A DNA stretch of 64,000 nt from Bedellia somnulentella (Eukaryota > Arthropoda > Insecta > Lepidoptera > Bedelliidae). The notes below the pieces were generated by a model. The model was given only the letters and a program-made list of their open reading frames with translations. It did no database searches and was not told the origin of the DNA. The stretch covers positions 3,224,001-3,288,000 of the forward strand of contig OY755182.1 of NCBI GenBank assembly GCA_963576735.1, read 5' to 3'. Below are positions 32,905-42,737 of this stretch, one piece after another; within the stretch, counting starts at the first letter, position 1, and every line of letters begins with the position of its first letter. Position numbers and translations under genes: made by a program.

Positions 32905-34191
32905 CAGGGTGGCGCAACAGAACGTGCTTTTTTAAATTATTAAAAAATAAGTACAATAGATATAATTTAAATAAAACCCAGAAATAATAAAGGGATAAAT
33001 GAAGTTTATTTTTTAAAAATAACATCATCTAAATGATGACTCTCTCGACGACGGCACTCCTCTAACCGCAAACGGAAATTACCGAAAACTTTCCTGAGTA
33101 GTGCTGGTGTGATTGCTGCCATTTCACCACGAATATTCTTCTTGAGTTGACTGATGTTTCTCGGATTATTTGTGTACACTTTGTGTTTGAGGTATCCCCA
33201 CATAAAAAAGTTAGGAGGAGTTAGGTCTGGACTGCGTGGGGGCCATAGGATATCACCCCTTTTCGAAATCAGTCTGCCAGGGAACATGCGCTTCACAACC
33301 GCCATGGAGTCATTGGATGTGTGACTGGTAGCTCCGTCTTGCTGGAACCAAGGCCTGGAGTTCACTATTCTTGAATTTTCAAGTTGTGGAGCCAAAAAAT
33401 CTTCCAACATCGCTACATAGCGTTCCGTATTAACAATGATGTTTTGCCCCCGAGCGTTTTCAAAAAAATAAGGTCCAATTATTCCTTTGGCAGAGATTGC
33501 GGCCCAAACTGTTACTTTTGGACTATGCAACGGTTTTTGATGTTTGAGTTTGGGATTCTCACTGTTCCGAAATGCCATTGACATGAAAATGTGCCTCATC
33601 AGAGAACAGGATGTTGTCAAAACTGGAAAACCGATTGAGCATTTCATTAGCGAATGCGAGCCGTCCTACGAAGTCAGAATCTTTTAATTCTTGGGTCAAT
33701 TGCAGCTTGTATGGATGCAGTTTGAGATCCAACTTTAAAATTGTTTGCAAACTTCGTCGCGATATGTTTAAAACAGACGATCTTTTCCAAGTCGACATTT
33801 GTGGATCTTGGTTTACCGATTGCTTAACACTCTCAATGTTGTCTTCGGTCCTAGACGTTCTTGGGCGACCTTTTGCGTGCGGTTTGAACGTCGATCCGGT
33901 CTCGCTTTCTAAATCGCTTTACCCATATTTTCATTAAATTAGCACTTGGAGTCTGCCTAATTTGCCGTACACCATACTCAGAACAATATAGTCGCCTAGC
34001 AACAATGTAAGAACGATAGTTTTCGTAAAATGCGCGTACGCAAAATGAGCGAGCTTTCCCGTCAAAGTGACTCATGGTGACTAAACCTCCACGAACCTCG
34101 CTACCCAAGGATACTGCTCTCCCCCCGCCCACGCCCTTCCTACCCCGCAAAAAAGAGAGATGCAATATGCACGTTCTATTGCGCCACCCTG
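32905..34191 (-). mobile_element. Tc1/mariner-type DNA transposon
   Basis: Ends are inverted repeats of at least 23 bp with one mismatch (left CAGGGTGGCGCAACAGAACG; the right end is its complement with one change) and are flanked by TA at 32903-32904 and 34192-34193, the expected TA target duplication. Length 1287 bp, typical of the superfamily. The minus strand carries a frameshifted transposase. The well-preserved ends mean it could still be a substrate if an active transposase exists elsewhere. Confidence 0.9.
33006..34075 (-). pseudogene. Mariner-type transposase, broken by two frameshifts
   Basis: The N-terminus begins at an ATG (34073-34075, MSHFDGKARS) with helix-turn-helix region YIVARRLYCSEYGVRQIRQT. 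The frame is lost near 33910; the GRPRTSRTEDN linker and the segment to 33559 are in a second frame, including SDEAHFHVNG with the first catalytic Asp. After a second shift near 33580 the third frame gives WFQQDGATSHT (second Asp) and WPPRSPDLTPPNFFMWGYL (third Asp), ending DDVIFKK at 33006. The second and third Asp are separated by 36 residues, longer than the 34 of classical mariner. All three acidic positions survive, but no single frame encodes the enzyme. Confidence 0.85.
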
Positions 34192-34224
34192 TAGTAACCT
34201 TTTCATCAATAAATATATAAACAT

Positions 34225-34560
34225 TTTCAAATTAAAGATGATATTGTAAAGATAGAAAAAGGAAGGTTAAGATGTTTTGGGCACATAGAGAGGATGGATG
34301 ACAGTAAACTGCTGAAAGAGATCTATAGAGCCTATGTGGAGGTAATCTAAGCGGAAAACAACCTCGAAAGACAAATTTGGACCAACTTGAAAGTGTGCTC
34401 AAAAAGGCAGGTGTCCGAAGTATAAAGAAATAAAGAGCGTGTATAAAAAGATTGATGGATGTGAACGAAGCAAGAAAGGTTTTCCAGGATGGTAAAAAGT
34501 GGCGATCGATAGTTTCCGCCTACACCAATGGGAACTAACGGCGTGAATACGTATGTATGT
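34225..34560 (+). pseudogene. LINE family F ORF2 C-terminus and 3' end
   Basis: AAAGATGATATTGTAAAGAT, GGGCACATAGAGAGGATGGA, then GAAGTATAAAGAAATAAAGA and TGGGAACTAACGGCGTGAAT with ATGTATGT tail. The protein (DDIVKIEKGRLRCFGHIERMDD) breaks into several frames. Confidence 0.7.
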
Positions 34561-34621
34561 ATTTTCAATCAATTAATTGCACATGAATTTATCTACACCT
34601 ATAACTTAACTTCACTAAGCA

Positions 34622-34760
34622 AATACATATGTACATATACACGCCCATATTTCCAATCGGGGTAGGCAGAAACTATCGGTCGCCACTTTGTACGATCCTG
34701 GCAAACCTTGTGAGGTTCTTTTCTTCCATCAATATTTCCAAATATGCCCTTTTATGCTTT
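34622..34760 (-). repeat. LINE family F 3' end fragment
   Basis: ACACGCCCATATTTCCAATC, GGGGTAGGCAGAAACTATCG, CGATCCTGGCAAACCTTG on the minus strand, tail-to-tail with the preceding F copy. Confidence 0.65.
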
Positions 34761-35261
34761 ATACCAAAGTATATTATATTAGCCTGCTGTTTAAAGCACA
34801 TTTTAACCGACTTCAAAAAAAGGAGTGTTATCAATTCGACCGTATATATATATATTTTTTTATGTTTGTTCGCCGATTACTTCGCCATTTATGAACCGAT
34901 TTTGATTATTATTTTTTTATTCGATAGAAGATACTCCCGGATTGGTACCATGATGAGGATATCAGGGTCTGATGATGGGATCCTGGAAAAATCGAGGGGA
35001 ACCCTGAAATTTTATAGGCAAATGTACCGCGTTTTACATCTCTTCTGAATTTATATTGGCATTTGCTTCTGAAAATCATATTGTTATGCTGCTGAGCTGT
35101 TGATGAAAGGTGTGGGTCCTTAATCACTAGGAGTTAGTTTTTATGAAGAGAAGTACATGTTTACTCAACATTTCTTTTGTTATGTTATTGTTACCGAGAA
35201 AGTACCATGAGACCAGGATCTGATGATGGCATCCCAGGAAATCGAGGGGACTGTCGAAACT

Positions 35262-35435
35262 CACAATCATGTGACAGTGTATTTGTTCAAAACGCCGATA
35301 GGCCTGCCCTGTATAACGTGAGAACGTAGTTCCAAGCAAATCGTGGGTACTCCGAACAACAGGTGACAATGTTACGTGATATTCAGAAGTATTACTACCT
35401 CTGCTAACCCCTTCGGGGATATTCGGCGTGAACGT
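35262..35435 (+). repeat. Family B 5'-truncated piece within family D
   Basis: CATGTGACAGTGTATTTGTT to GATATTCGGCGTGAACGTTTG. The same piece at the same place in D copy 2 shows it belongs to the D consensus. It is the empty site for the SINE insertion at 45.9 kb. Confidence 0.7.
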
Positions 35436-35659
35436 TTGAGTCTTTCTTGAGATGTAGAATTGTAGACCATCGCCTTTCGAGGGATTTCAAGAACAATGTA
35501 AAGTTACATATGGTTGAGCCTATTTAATATCCTATAATAATAGAAATACCGGAAATACGAAGAATAATACAGTAACCGTCGCACTGCCTCATACGAGAGG
35601 CATCTTTGCCAGGTCTACCCATCTCTAAAACTCGTAAAATAAAATATATTTTTTACAAA

Positions 35660-36237
35660 AAGAAAACCGACTTCATAGTCGGAAAAACAACTGAAAATAA
35701 ACAATCTAGTACGAAATAAGTTTTTTAATTGAATATGAGTACTGTAATTAATACCTTAGCAATTTCTTTATTCCACACGCGTCAGTTCAACCTACCTAAA
35801 TGTTAAAATTCTCTTAAATGAATTTTTGAGTCGGTGCCAGTCAAACAAAAGTGAATTCACCCTACTATCTATCTGTGATTAATACAATCTAAACAATATA
35901 TATCTATCGCCTAACGTTTTAAATGGTAATTCGTACAAAAATAAATTTACCCTACAACTACAAGGTATCCTACATTGTACATGTGGATGAAGTGCGAAAT
36001 ACACACTTATTATTGTCAATCATCCATCACGCAGGCTGGCACCGGCTCACAAATTAATTTAAGAGAATTTTAATATTTAGGAAGTTGAACTGACGCGTGT
36101 GGAATAAAGAAATTGTTAAGGTATTAATCACAATACTCATATTCAATTAAAAAACTTATTTCGTACTTTTTAGTACTAGATTGTTTATTTTCGGTTGTTT
36201 TTCCCACTATGAAGTCGGTTTTCTTTTTGTTAAAAAA
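35660..36237. repeat. Fold-back module of family D
   Basis: Left arm (35660-35840: AGAAAACCGACTTCATAG ... ACACGCGTCAGTTCAACC ... GAGTCGGTGCCAG) is repeated inverted at about 36032-36237 (CTGGCACCGG ... GAACTGACGCGTGTGG ... GAAGTCGGTTTTCT). No ORF. Confidence 0.75.
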
Positions 36238-36245
36238 ATATTTTA

Positions 36246-36827
36246 TCTATCTGATCTAAACTTTTCCTTTGAGATCGTCTTATACTATTACCGTCTAAAT
36301 TAAAATATAGTACAACATTCGAAGAAGTCATACAAATCATCTGTAAAATAGACAACAACAAGATCATACCTTGTATACTCTAAAGAAGTATAAGTGATGG
36401 TTCTGACCCAGTAGTTTTATGAAATTATCATCCATATTTAAAGAGCCACTGAAAATCTGCCAAACCCTTTGAGACAAACAAAACAGACCTCCGCATCTGT
36501 CATTTCGTGTTATTACTCCATAAAATAAAGGTTGGTCTACTCACGAGACATAACACGCGTTGAATTTATAACTTACTCAGGAGGCTGCTCAATTATTCAA
36601 GACAAAATTAGGAGTAATTGAAGCTAGGTGTGGCGACCTTATGCAATCAGAGTAAAAGCATTGCAGTTCCGTGGTACGGTCGAAATCGAGTTACTGGTTG
36701 CCAGTTTGGTCGTGGTTTTTGTTTGTCGAAACTTGTGATTCTTTGATTTCGGATATTATTTAGTATTCTTTGTTATTGAAAGAAATAAAGGAAACTACGA
36801 ACAATTTTTAGTTTTTGTTTTGTATTT
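36246..36827. other. No recognisable feature
   Basis: No supported gene or repeat. Confidence 0.45.
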
Positions 36828-36829
36828 GG

Positions 36830-37115
36830 AACCGTGGTAGCTCAGTGTAATTTGTCTTCTCTAAAGACATACGTTTGGTTAATTTATCATGGTAGTTCAC
36901 GATGAGGAAAAACATGGAGAGGAAACCCACATGGCTGAGTTGTAATTAGTCATGTGACAGTGTATTCATACAAAACGGCGATAGGCCTACCCTATCACGT
37001 GAGTCACTGTCCAAGCAAAATGTGGGTTTTCTGAACACCAGGTGATAATGTCACATGATGTTCAGAAGTATAAGTACCTATGCCAACCCCTTCGGGAATA
37101 TACGGCTTGAACATT
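36830..37115 (+). mobile_element. Family B SINE with deleted head
   Basis: AACCGTGGTAGCTCAGTG jumps directly to TAATTTGTCTTCTCTAAAGA, so the region with box B is missing. Body and CCCCTTCGGG end are present. Confidence 0.7.
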
Positions 37116-37139
37116 TGAGTTCAGTTTTTATTTATTTAT

Positions 37140-37237
37140 TCACTTCACATAAATGTTTCTTCACATAAACAGAGATCGAACCTGCAATCTCCGGACCGAG
37201 AAGCTAGTTACCTATTTACTCGGCCACGGACGTCGGC
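37140..37237 (-). repeat. Family E SINE, tRNA-like head
   Basis: GAGATCGAACCTGCAATCTC, CGGACCGAGAAGCTAGTTAC, CTCGGCCACGGACGTCGG: minus-strand head with box A-like and box B-like blocks. Confidence 0.55.
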
Positions 37238-37382
37238 TTTACAGTCATATTTTGTTGGGCTAAGTATTTATCTAAACCACTGGTATTATTTCATGTCATT
37301 TAGATATATTATTAGTTATTTTGTAGCCTTCAGTTATACGTCAAAATTTTACATTCATAAATTAAAATTCCTTAATTTAATG

Positions 37383-37564
37383 TTTTTTGACATGAATTCC
37401 TCATGTGGGGATTATTACTCATAAATAAAAGATGTTATTAAAGGAAAGAAAAATTTCGACACTGGCGGGGTTCGAACCCCGCCAGTGTCGAAATTTTTCT
37501 TTCCTTTAATAACATCTTTTATTTATGAGTAATAATCCCCACATGAGGAATTCATGTCAAAAAA
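37383..37564. repeat. Perfect 182-bp palindrome, no spacer
   Basis: Two 91-bp arms are exact reverse complements with the symmetry point inside TTCGAA (37473/37474), the T-loop of the tRNA-like domain. Beyond 37383/37564 the symmetry continues about 10 bp after one extra A in the right flank. Confidence 0.9.
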
Positions 37565-37731
37565 CATTAAATTATGTGATAGTTAGGCGTTTCCAACATT
37601 TGCATTCTATCTGAAAAGGTAGACAAGTGGCCGTCCGAATTAGTTAAAATTCGGAGGTAGGAAACGCAAACACTACTTGAACGTGTAAAAAAGAAACAAA
37701 GGATAGAGAAATTTCGCGCTGGATGCCAACT

Positions 37732-37804
37732 GACACTGTAGCTCAGTTGGCAGAGCGACGGGGGCGTATACCCGAAGGTCGCGGGTTCGAACCCCGCCAG
37801 TGTC
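37732..37804 (+). other. tRNA-like domain of family C (not a tRNA gene)
   Basis: Folds as a cloverleaf: acceptor GACACTG with CAGTGTC (7 of 7 pairs), D stem GCTC/GAGC, anticodon stem CGGG/CCCG with loop GGCGTATA, T arm GCGGG-TTCGAAC-CCCGC. The anticodon loop is one base too long and lacks the T before GTA. The 41.7-kb sister copy has a 7-nt loop GCGTATA with GTA (Tyr-type) in anticodon position. It is repeated and embedded in a retroposon, so I do not call a functional tRNA. Confidence 0.7.
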
Positions 37805-37856
37805 GAAATTTTTCTTTCCTTTAATAACATCTTTTATTTATGAGTTAAAATTCCTT

Positions 37857-38329
37857 GTCGTTTAAAACTTTTAAATTATGTTTGTGTATCATAAACTAGA
37901 AAATCTATGTTGCACAACATCCGCTGTTTCCGGAAAACGTTTGAGAGTCTGGTTTCATTTAAACAACAAAGAAACTGGATTAAAGAGAAACAATTATAAA
38001 AATATTGTTATAATACAAAGAAAGCAAAATACTGTATTTTAGCTTCATTTGTTTTTCTGCTTAATTTTATTCGTTTCTGTGAGAGTTGTTAATATGTAAT
38101 CAAATTTACTTTGTATTGGCTTTAAATAGCACAATCGTATATTTTCCTGTATTGAAACTCATCATTGAAACAATCCTAAATTATACCATTTCTTCCCTTT
38201 TTAAACCATAGTTAACAGTATTCCATAGTAAACAGTATGGTCAACAAGGTGAGATAAAACAAAATGGTCCCAGACTGTGTATTTGAAATTCAGTATTTAA
38301 TTCAAGAAACAAAGACTCAAGTATTCACG
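37857..38329. other. No recognisable feature
   Basis: AT-rich sequence; nothing supported. Confidence 0.45.
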
Positions 38330-38403
38330 ACGGATATCCTCGAAGGGGTTGGCAGAAGTACTAATACTTCTGAACATCACGTGATGTCGTCACCTGCTGT
38401 CCA
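38330..38403 (-). repeat. Family B tail fragment
   Basis: TATTCACGACGGATATCCTC, GAAGGGGTTGGCAGAAGTAC, ACATCACGTGATGTCGTCAC on the minus strand. Confidence 0.7.
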
Positions 38404-38442
38404 GTGGTTGTTCATTATCTAATGTTTTAACAAAAACGAAAT

Positions 38443-38677
38443 TGCCGTGTAGTGCCGGCTTAGAATGTCACTACCCCTTTCTTCCCATAAGTGTCGTAAG
38501 AGGCGACTAAGGGTATGGGGCTTTTTTAAGTGGTTTCTAGGCTTTGCGGTTAGAGACCTATTACCAACGATACTTAATTTCTACCATCTTGTATGTGGCT
38601 GAGAAGTTTCTAGCTCTAAAGCTCTGGCTACCCCTTCTTGGAATTTATGGCCAAGAGTATACGTATGTATGTATGTA
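38443..38677 (+). mobile_element. Family A retroposon
   Basis: GCCGTGTAGTGCCGGCTTAG to GTATACGTATGTATGTATGT. Lacks the AATCAACTTTCAAA stretch. Confidence 0.8.
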
Positions 38678-39304
38678 AGAAAACTAATTCAGTCTACTTA
38701 AAACGATTAAATTAAATAATTTTGAATAAAGTGGTGATTTTAAGTTTTTAAGTTTCAAAAGCAGGCTAAGGAGCAGTGGCCACTGTGAGATTTTCCGATT
38801 TTTTTTACACATTTGTTTGCTACCATTTAACTAGGCAACTCTCCAATTTACAGCCAGATACCATGAATACTTTTTTCTAATACCTACATTAACAAATAGA
38901 CAGTTCACGCTTTTGAAAAAAGAAGAAGTTATGTTTAAGTCTAAATTTAGTTAGTTTTAACTGCTAATTTTTTCTTCTTTGTAAGTATTGTCGGAATTTT
39001 CTGTAGATATGTAAACCATTATGTTATTTTAAGTTATATGCTGTTAATGTCCCAAAGAAATAAAAAAAAAAAACTCTGACAAATGCAAATGTTGTACTAA
39101 AGTTCTCCGTAAAAAACGGGAAAACATAAAATCATTCGCAATTCTAAAGAAGCATTGTTTTTTTCATTTCAATGTTGTGGTAATCTTAAGAAAAACATAT
39201 TTTGTAATGGAGGAGTTTCTTGCCCTTCTTCTCCTACCATATAAGTATCGCCCGCTATCGCAAAAACTCAGTACCGTCTATTTGTTTATGTAGGCATGAG
39301 AAAA

Positions 39305-39395
39305 ACATACATACATACACTCACGGCTATAAATCCCTAGAAGGGGTAGCCAGAGCTAAAGAATTAGAAATTCCTCAGCCACTTTTGGAAGTTGT
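39305..39395 (-). repeat. Family A fragment
   Basis: Tail-side 90 bp on the minus strand, ending abruptly at GGAAGTTG where a family C tail begins. The 64-codon ORF at 39220-39414 is mostly this repeat. Confidence 0.65.
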
Positions 39396-39399
39396 AAGT

Positions 39400-39438
39400 T
39401 GTTCTTTCCTTTAATAACATCTTTTATTTATGAGTATT
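39400..39438 (+). repeat. Family C terminal fragment
   Basis: TTCTTTCCTTTAATAACATC, TTTTATTTATGAG: the last ~35 bp of family C fused to the family A fragment. Confidence 0.6.
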
Positions 39439-39795
39439 TGTATATTTGTTTTATGTTACAATTTTCATGGGTGTGCCTTTCGAAGAACCTGTCAAAAATA
39501 AATGTCAAGAAATAAAAAGGGTGTTTATTTGGAATTTTTCAAGCAACCTTTTAGTAAATAATACACCAGACTATACTTTAACTCAATGCACGTAGATACT
39601 AGTTGGTTTCAATATTCTGCCTACTATAGTTGAGGAGAAAATATAAATTGAAATAACGTCTGCAGATTTGACGTTTTTGCCAAAATCTCGCAAAGTATTC
39701 ATGGTATCCGGCTGTAAATTGGAGTGTTGCCTAGTTAAATAGTAGCAAATAAACGTGTAAAAAAACGGAAAATCTCACAGTGGCCACTGCTCCTT

Positions 39796-40116
39796 CCTCA
39801 ATCAATGCAATCTAAAAAGGTGTAGGAAAATTTCAGTTCTCTGATCTATAATATAAACTATATACTCGGATGATTACCTAAAATTTGATGTATTCAGTTA
39901 TCTCTTTAATTTCATTTGATTTGATGGTTTTTCTCGTAAAGAATATAAAGCCAAATGGAATGATAATTATATTTTCACTCAAATACTACCCTTAGTGACA
40001 TGATTAACAACTTCATTGCAAATCTAACTTGTGAAAGCTGCCACAAAGGTTCAATTACTGAAAAAAATGTGTACATGACTGTACATAAAATAAATCTAAT
40101 TACATGTTGCTTTCAG
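39796..40116. other. No recognisable feature
   Basis: AT-rich upstream flank of the candidate exon. Ends in the acceptor TGTTGCTTTCAG. Confidence 0.4.
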
Positions 40117-40273
40117 AAATAATGTCGTTAACATCTGCAAAAGTTCTCCAAGTCCCAGAAAAGTACCTACATGATGTTAAAGACTTCAAACGATCTGTAT
40201 TTACTCTCTTCAAAGATCATCTTTACACATTAAAATATACCGTACTATCGTTTTTCAATCAAGGAAAAAGCTG
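40117..40273 (+). CDS. Candidate orphan internal exon
   Basis: 157 nt between an acceptor (CATGTTGCTTTCAG, ending 40116) and a donor (CTG-GTACGT, GT at 40274). The open frame reads IMSLTSAKVLQVPEKYLHD, VKDFKRSVFTLFKDHLY and TLKYTVLSFFNQGKS: balanced composition, amphipathic helices, no low-complexity bias. This looks more like real protein than most ORFs here. I do not recognise the family. The surrounding 2 kb has no matching exon. Confidence 0.35.
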
Positions 40274-40564
40274 GTACGTTTTTATAGCAATGAGTTATAT
40301 TTCAATTGAAATGTGATTTTATGTACATTCATAGTTTGTATGATTTAAGTTTTAGTAAGTAGTAAGTATTCTGAAAAGTGCTGATTTAAGTGTGATAGTT
40401 TTAGGTTTCTGCCTCAAAAGTAAGTAAGTGGTAATTGGGAAATCTAAAAGTTTTCTCATACTTAATGATCCTCAAAATGTTGCCAACTAAAGTAGTTAAT
40501 CCAAAATAATAAATTATTTAAAAAAAATGATTTCATTTTTATTATTATAATCATTCTAACATAT

Positions 40565-40690
40565 AAACACCTGACGCTATTAGTTTTCACTGAGGTTTGC
40601 TATTGATTGTCTTATTGTACGATTCTGGTAAACTTTTTGAGGTTCGCCTAAATTAATAAATATGTTGATACATGCCCTTTTATTATTTAC
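40565..40690 (-). repeat. LINE family F 3' end, diverged
   Basis: ACCTGACGCTATTAGTTTTC, TGTACGATTCTGGTAAACTT on the minus strand. Confidence 0.5.
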
Positions 40691-40911
40691 TACGGGGATA
40701 TAGGCTTTTCTAAGATCATCCTAATATATTAGACGAGAGAAGGTGGATTTTGTGAACCAGCCTGTGTCGCGATGCTAAGAGCTATAAAATTGGTTCAGGT
40801 ATCAAACTGAAGGTTCTAAAGTTTTACCGAAAACTAATACATTTTCCATAACGCGAACGTAGTCGCGGGCAAAAAGCAAGTTTTTATTAGATCTGAATAT
40901 ACTTACTTACT

Positions 40912-41165
40912 TACTTATACTCACGCCCATTATTCCCATTAGGGTAGGCAGAGACTATCGAACACCACTTAGTGCGATCTTGACAAACCTCTCTTGCTTC
41001 CTTTACATTCGTTCTTAATATACACATATGCATATACTTAAGCTGTTAGTTCCTATTGGAGTAGGCGGAAACTATCTATCGTCACTTTGTATGATCCTAA
41101 CAAACCTCTCTAGCTTCGTTCACATCCATCAATCTATTCATACATACTCTTTTATATGGCGATAA
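40912..41165 (-). repeat. Two tandem LINE family F 3' ends
   Basis: First: TATACTCACGCCCATTATTC ... AGGGTAGGCAGAGACTATCG (40912-41028). Second: CATATACTTAAGCTGTTAGT ... GTATGATCCTAACAAACCTC (41029-41165). Same orientation, different divergence. Confidence 0.65.
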
Positions 41166-41245
41166 AATATTTGAGTTTTGTAAGTCGAACGGAAATTTAT
41201 TATTATATTATGAATTAGGAATAAAAGTAGTACACTCGATATTCT

Positions 41246-41501
41246 ACACATACATTCCTAGACGTGGTCAGAGTGATGTGGTAAAGAAAGTGGAAGTGAT
41301 AAATCCGAAATAAAAAAGAGGTACTAAGACCTAGGAATTAACAATTTCTCAACCACTTTGAAATTAAAATAATGTAAAAATAAAGTGTCGTTGATAAAAT
41401 GGGTCTCCAAGCCCCATCGCCCAACCACCATTTTAAAAGTCCTCCACTATTACTTGCCTAGAAGTGGGGAAGTGCTATTCTAATCCAACACTGCACAGCT
41501 A
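41246..41501 (-). repeat. Diverged family A copy
   Basis: CACATACATTCCTAGACGTG ... TGGGTCTCCAAGCCCCATCG ... GGGGAAGTGCTATTCTAAT. Old copy. Confidence 0.6.
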
Positions 41502-41570
41502 TGCTACATATGATACCACTATAAAGTTCTTTAAATTTAATGTATTTAAAACCAACACATTTTTTTATAA

Positions 41571-41812
41571 TTTTAAATCTTTTTGTTCATGAAAACCTCA
41601 TGTGGGGATTATTACTAATATTTCTGAATTAGTTAAAATTCGGAGGTAGGAAACGCAAACACTACTTAAACGTGTAAAAGAAATAAAGGATAGAAGTATT
41701 TCGCGCTGGCAGCCATTGACACGGCAGCTCAATTGGCAGAGCGTCGGGGCGTATACCCGAGGTCGCGGGTTCGATTCCCGCTGTGTCGAAATTTTTCTTT
41801 CCTTTATTTATT
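41571..41812 (+). mobile_element. Family C retroposon
   Basis: ATTTTAAATCTTTTTGTTCA, AACCTCATGTGGGGATTATT, AATTCGGAGGTAGGAAACGC, then a tRNA-like domain and TCGAAATTTTTCTTTCC. It lacks the 5' inverted arm of the 18.6-kb copy. A short duplication TTTTTTAT flanks it (about 41563 and 41819). Confidence 0.7.
41718..41787 (+). other. tRNA-like domain of family C, GTA anticodon position
   Basis: D arm GCTC/GAGC, anticodon arm TCGGG-GCGTATA-CCCGA with GTA in anticodon position but C instead of T before it. T arm GCGGG-TTCGATT-CCCGC. One acceptor base is missing at the 3' side. SINE-type pseudo-tRNA. Confidence 0.65.
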
Positions 41813-41819
41813 CTTTATA

Positions 41820-42137
41820 TTTTTTATGTTTGCATTGTTAAAATTCGATCGAGTTCCAACCGAATCGAGAGTTCACGGTACGAGCCGCAAACGAGCCCAC
41901 ATCTCCTGAGGGCTAATCAATCTCTCTTCCCAAGTGCGGAGACATCAATGACACGATCAATCTTTTTACTTTGATCCCTGAATATTTCAAAATGTTTGCG
42001 ACAATTTAAAGGGGTATATCTCAAAGACGTATTTTGATAAATTAGTCTCTAAAAGCTTAGGGATCTTGGGAAATTTGCTTGGGATAAAGTCAATATTGTT
42101 GCTAAGATATGGAACTTAACATATTTTATTATAAATT
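41820..42137. other. No recognisable feature
   Basis: Nothing supported. The ORF at 41783-41974 runs out of the family C tail. Confidence 0.4.
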
Positions 42138-42148
42138 TGAACGAGCGT

Positions 42149-42404
42149 AGCCGTGTAGTGTCGGCTTAGAATAAGACTACCCCATTTCTACCCGTGGGTG
42201 ATCGTAAGAGGCGACTTAGGGTATGGGGCTTCTTAAGTGAGTTTTGGGCGATGTGGTTGGAGACCCGTCACCAAAAACATTTATTATTACCATATTTTCC
42301 CCAATCAACTTCTAAAAGTTGCTGAGGAATTTCTCATTCCAAAGCTCTGGCTACCCCGTTAAGGGATTTATAGCCGTGAGTATATGAATGAATGAATGAA
42401 TGAA
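42149..42404 (+). mobile_element. Family A retroposon with 11-bp TSD
   Basis: Flanked by TGAACGAGCGT at 42138-42148 and 42405-42415. The tail is (GAAT)n instead of (GTAT)n, which merges with the TSD. Confidence 0.85.
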
Positions 42405-42415
42405 TGAACGAGCGT

Positions 42416-42737
42416 GTAAAGTTTTGAGTGATGGTCAAACATATATATATTATATTATCATAACTGCTAAAATTACACAGACCTGCAAATTTTAACTTTT
42501 ATTTTCCCGTTTTGGATTTGAATGCTGATCTTGGGGTATTTTGGTGCGTAGATTACGAATATGCACTTGGTTTTTTTCTATCACCCTCAGTTTTTTGAAA
42601 AATTCCTACTTTGTAAAATTGAAAAAAAAACACGACTTTATTTGAGTATTTATTTTTTATTACAATTAAGAAACAATTACATGACTTTAAAACATTAAAA
42701 ATATATTTGGGGGACAATAAAAAAATAAATAAAAATA
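42416..42737. other. No recognisable feature
   Basis: Downstream flank of the minus-strand gene fragment. Contains T/A homopolymers; no ORF with support. Confidence 0.4.

Larger units (their letters stand above)
34803..36240 (+). mobile_element. Family D repeat, copy 1 (~1.44 kb, fold-back)
   Basis: Starts TTAACCGACTTCAAAAAAAG and ends GAAGTCGGTTTTCTTTTTG, so its outer ends are short inverted repeats. Order: AT-rich unit with GGATTGGTACCATGATGAGG; a 5'-truncated family B piece (35262-35435); a unique stretch; then a fold-back module (about 35660-36237) with ~180-bp arms. A second copy with the same order lies at 45356-47192. The 139-codon ORF at 34629-35048 runs through F and D repeat sequence and has no domain. 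I associate the AACCGACTTC end with lepidopteran repeats from memory. Confidence 0.65.
37374..37844 (+). mobile_element. Family C composite retroposon with 12-bp TSD
   Basis: A 471-bp insert between two copies of TTAAAATTCCTT (37362-37373 and 37845-37856). Left part is a perfect palindrome (37383-37564). Right part is a full sense unit with AATTCGGAGGTAGGAAACGC, a tRNA-like cloverleaf (37732-37804) and the terminal TCGAAATTTTTCTTTCC ... TTTATGAG. Both parts lie inside one TSD pair, so they arrived together. The minus ORF at 37567-37830 is repeat sequence. Confidence 0.8.
38768..39795. mobile_element. ~1.03-kb element with ~110-bp terminal inverted repeats
   Basis: Left end AAGGAGCAGTGGCCACTGTG is mirrored at the right end (CACAGTGGCCACTGCTCCTT). 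The arms continue inward (GAGATTTTCCG, ACTAGGCAACTCTCCAATTT, CAGCCAGATACCATGAATAC) for ~110 bp with scattered mismatches. The interior has no transposase and contains family A and C fragments. Probably a non-autonomous DNA transposon; the TSD is not clear. Confidence 0.65.

Noticed and set aside
37732..37804. A genuine tRNA gene (good cloverleaf)
   Set aside because: Repeated in the window, embedded in a retroposon with TSDs, with a defective anticodon loop.
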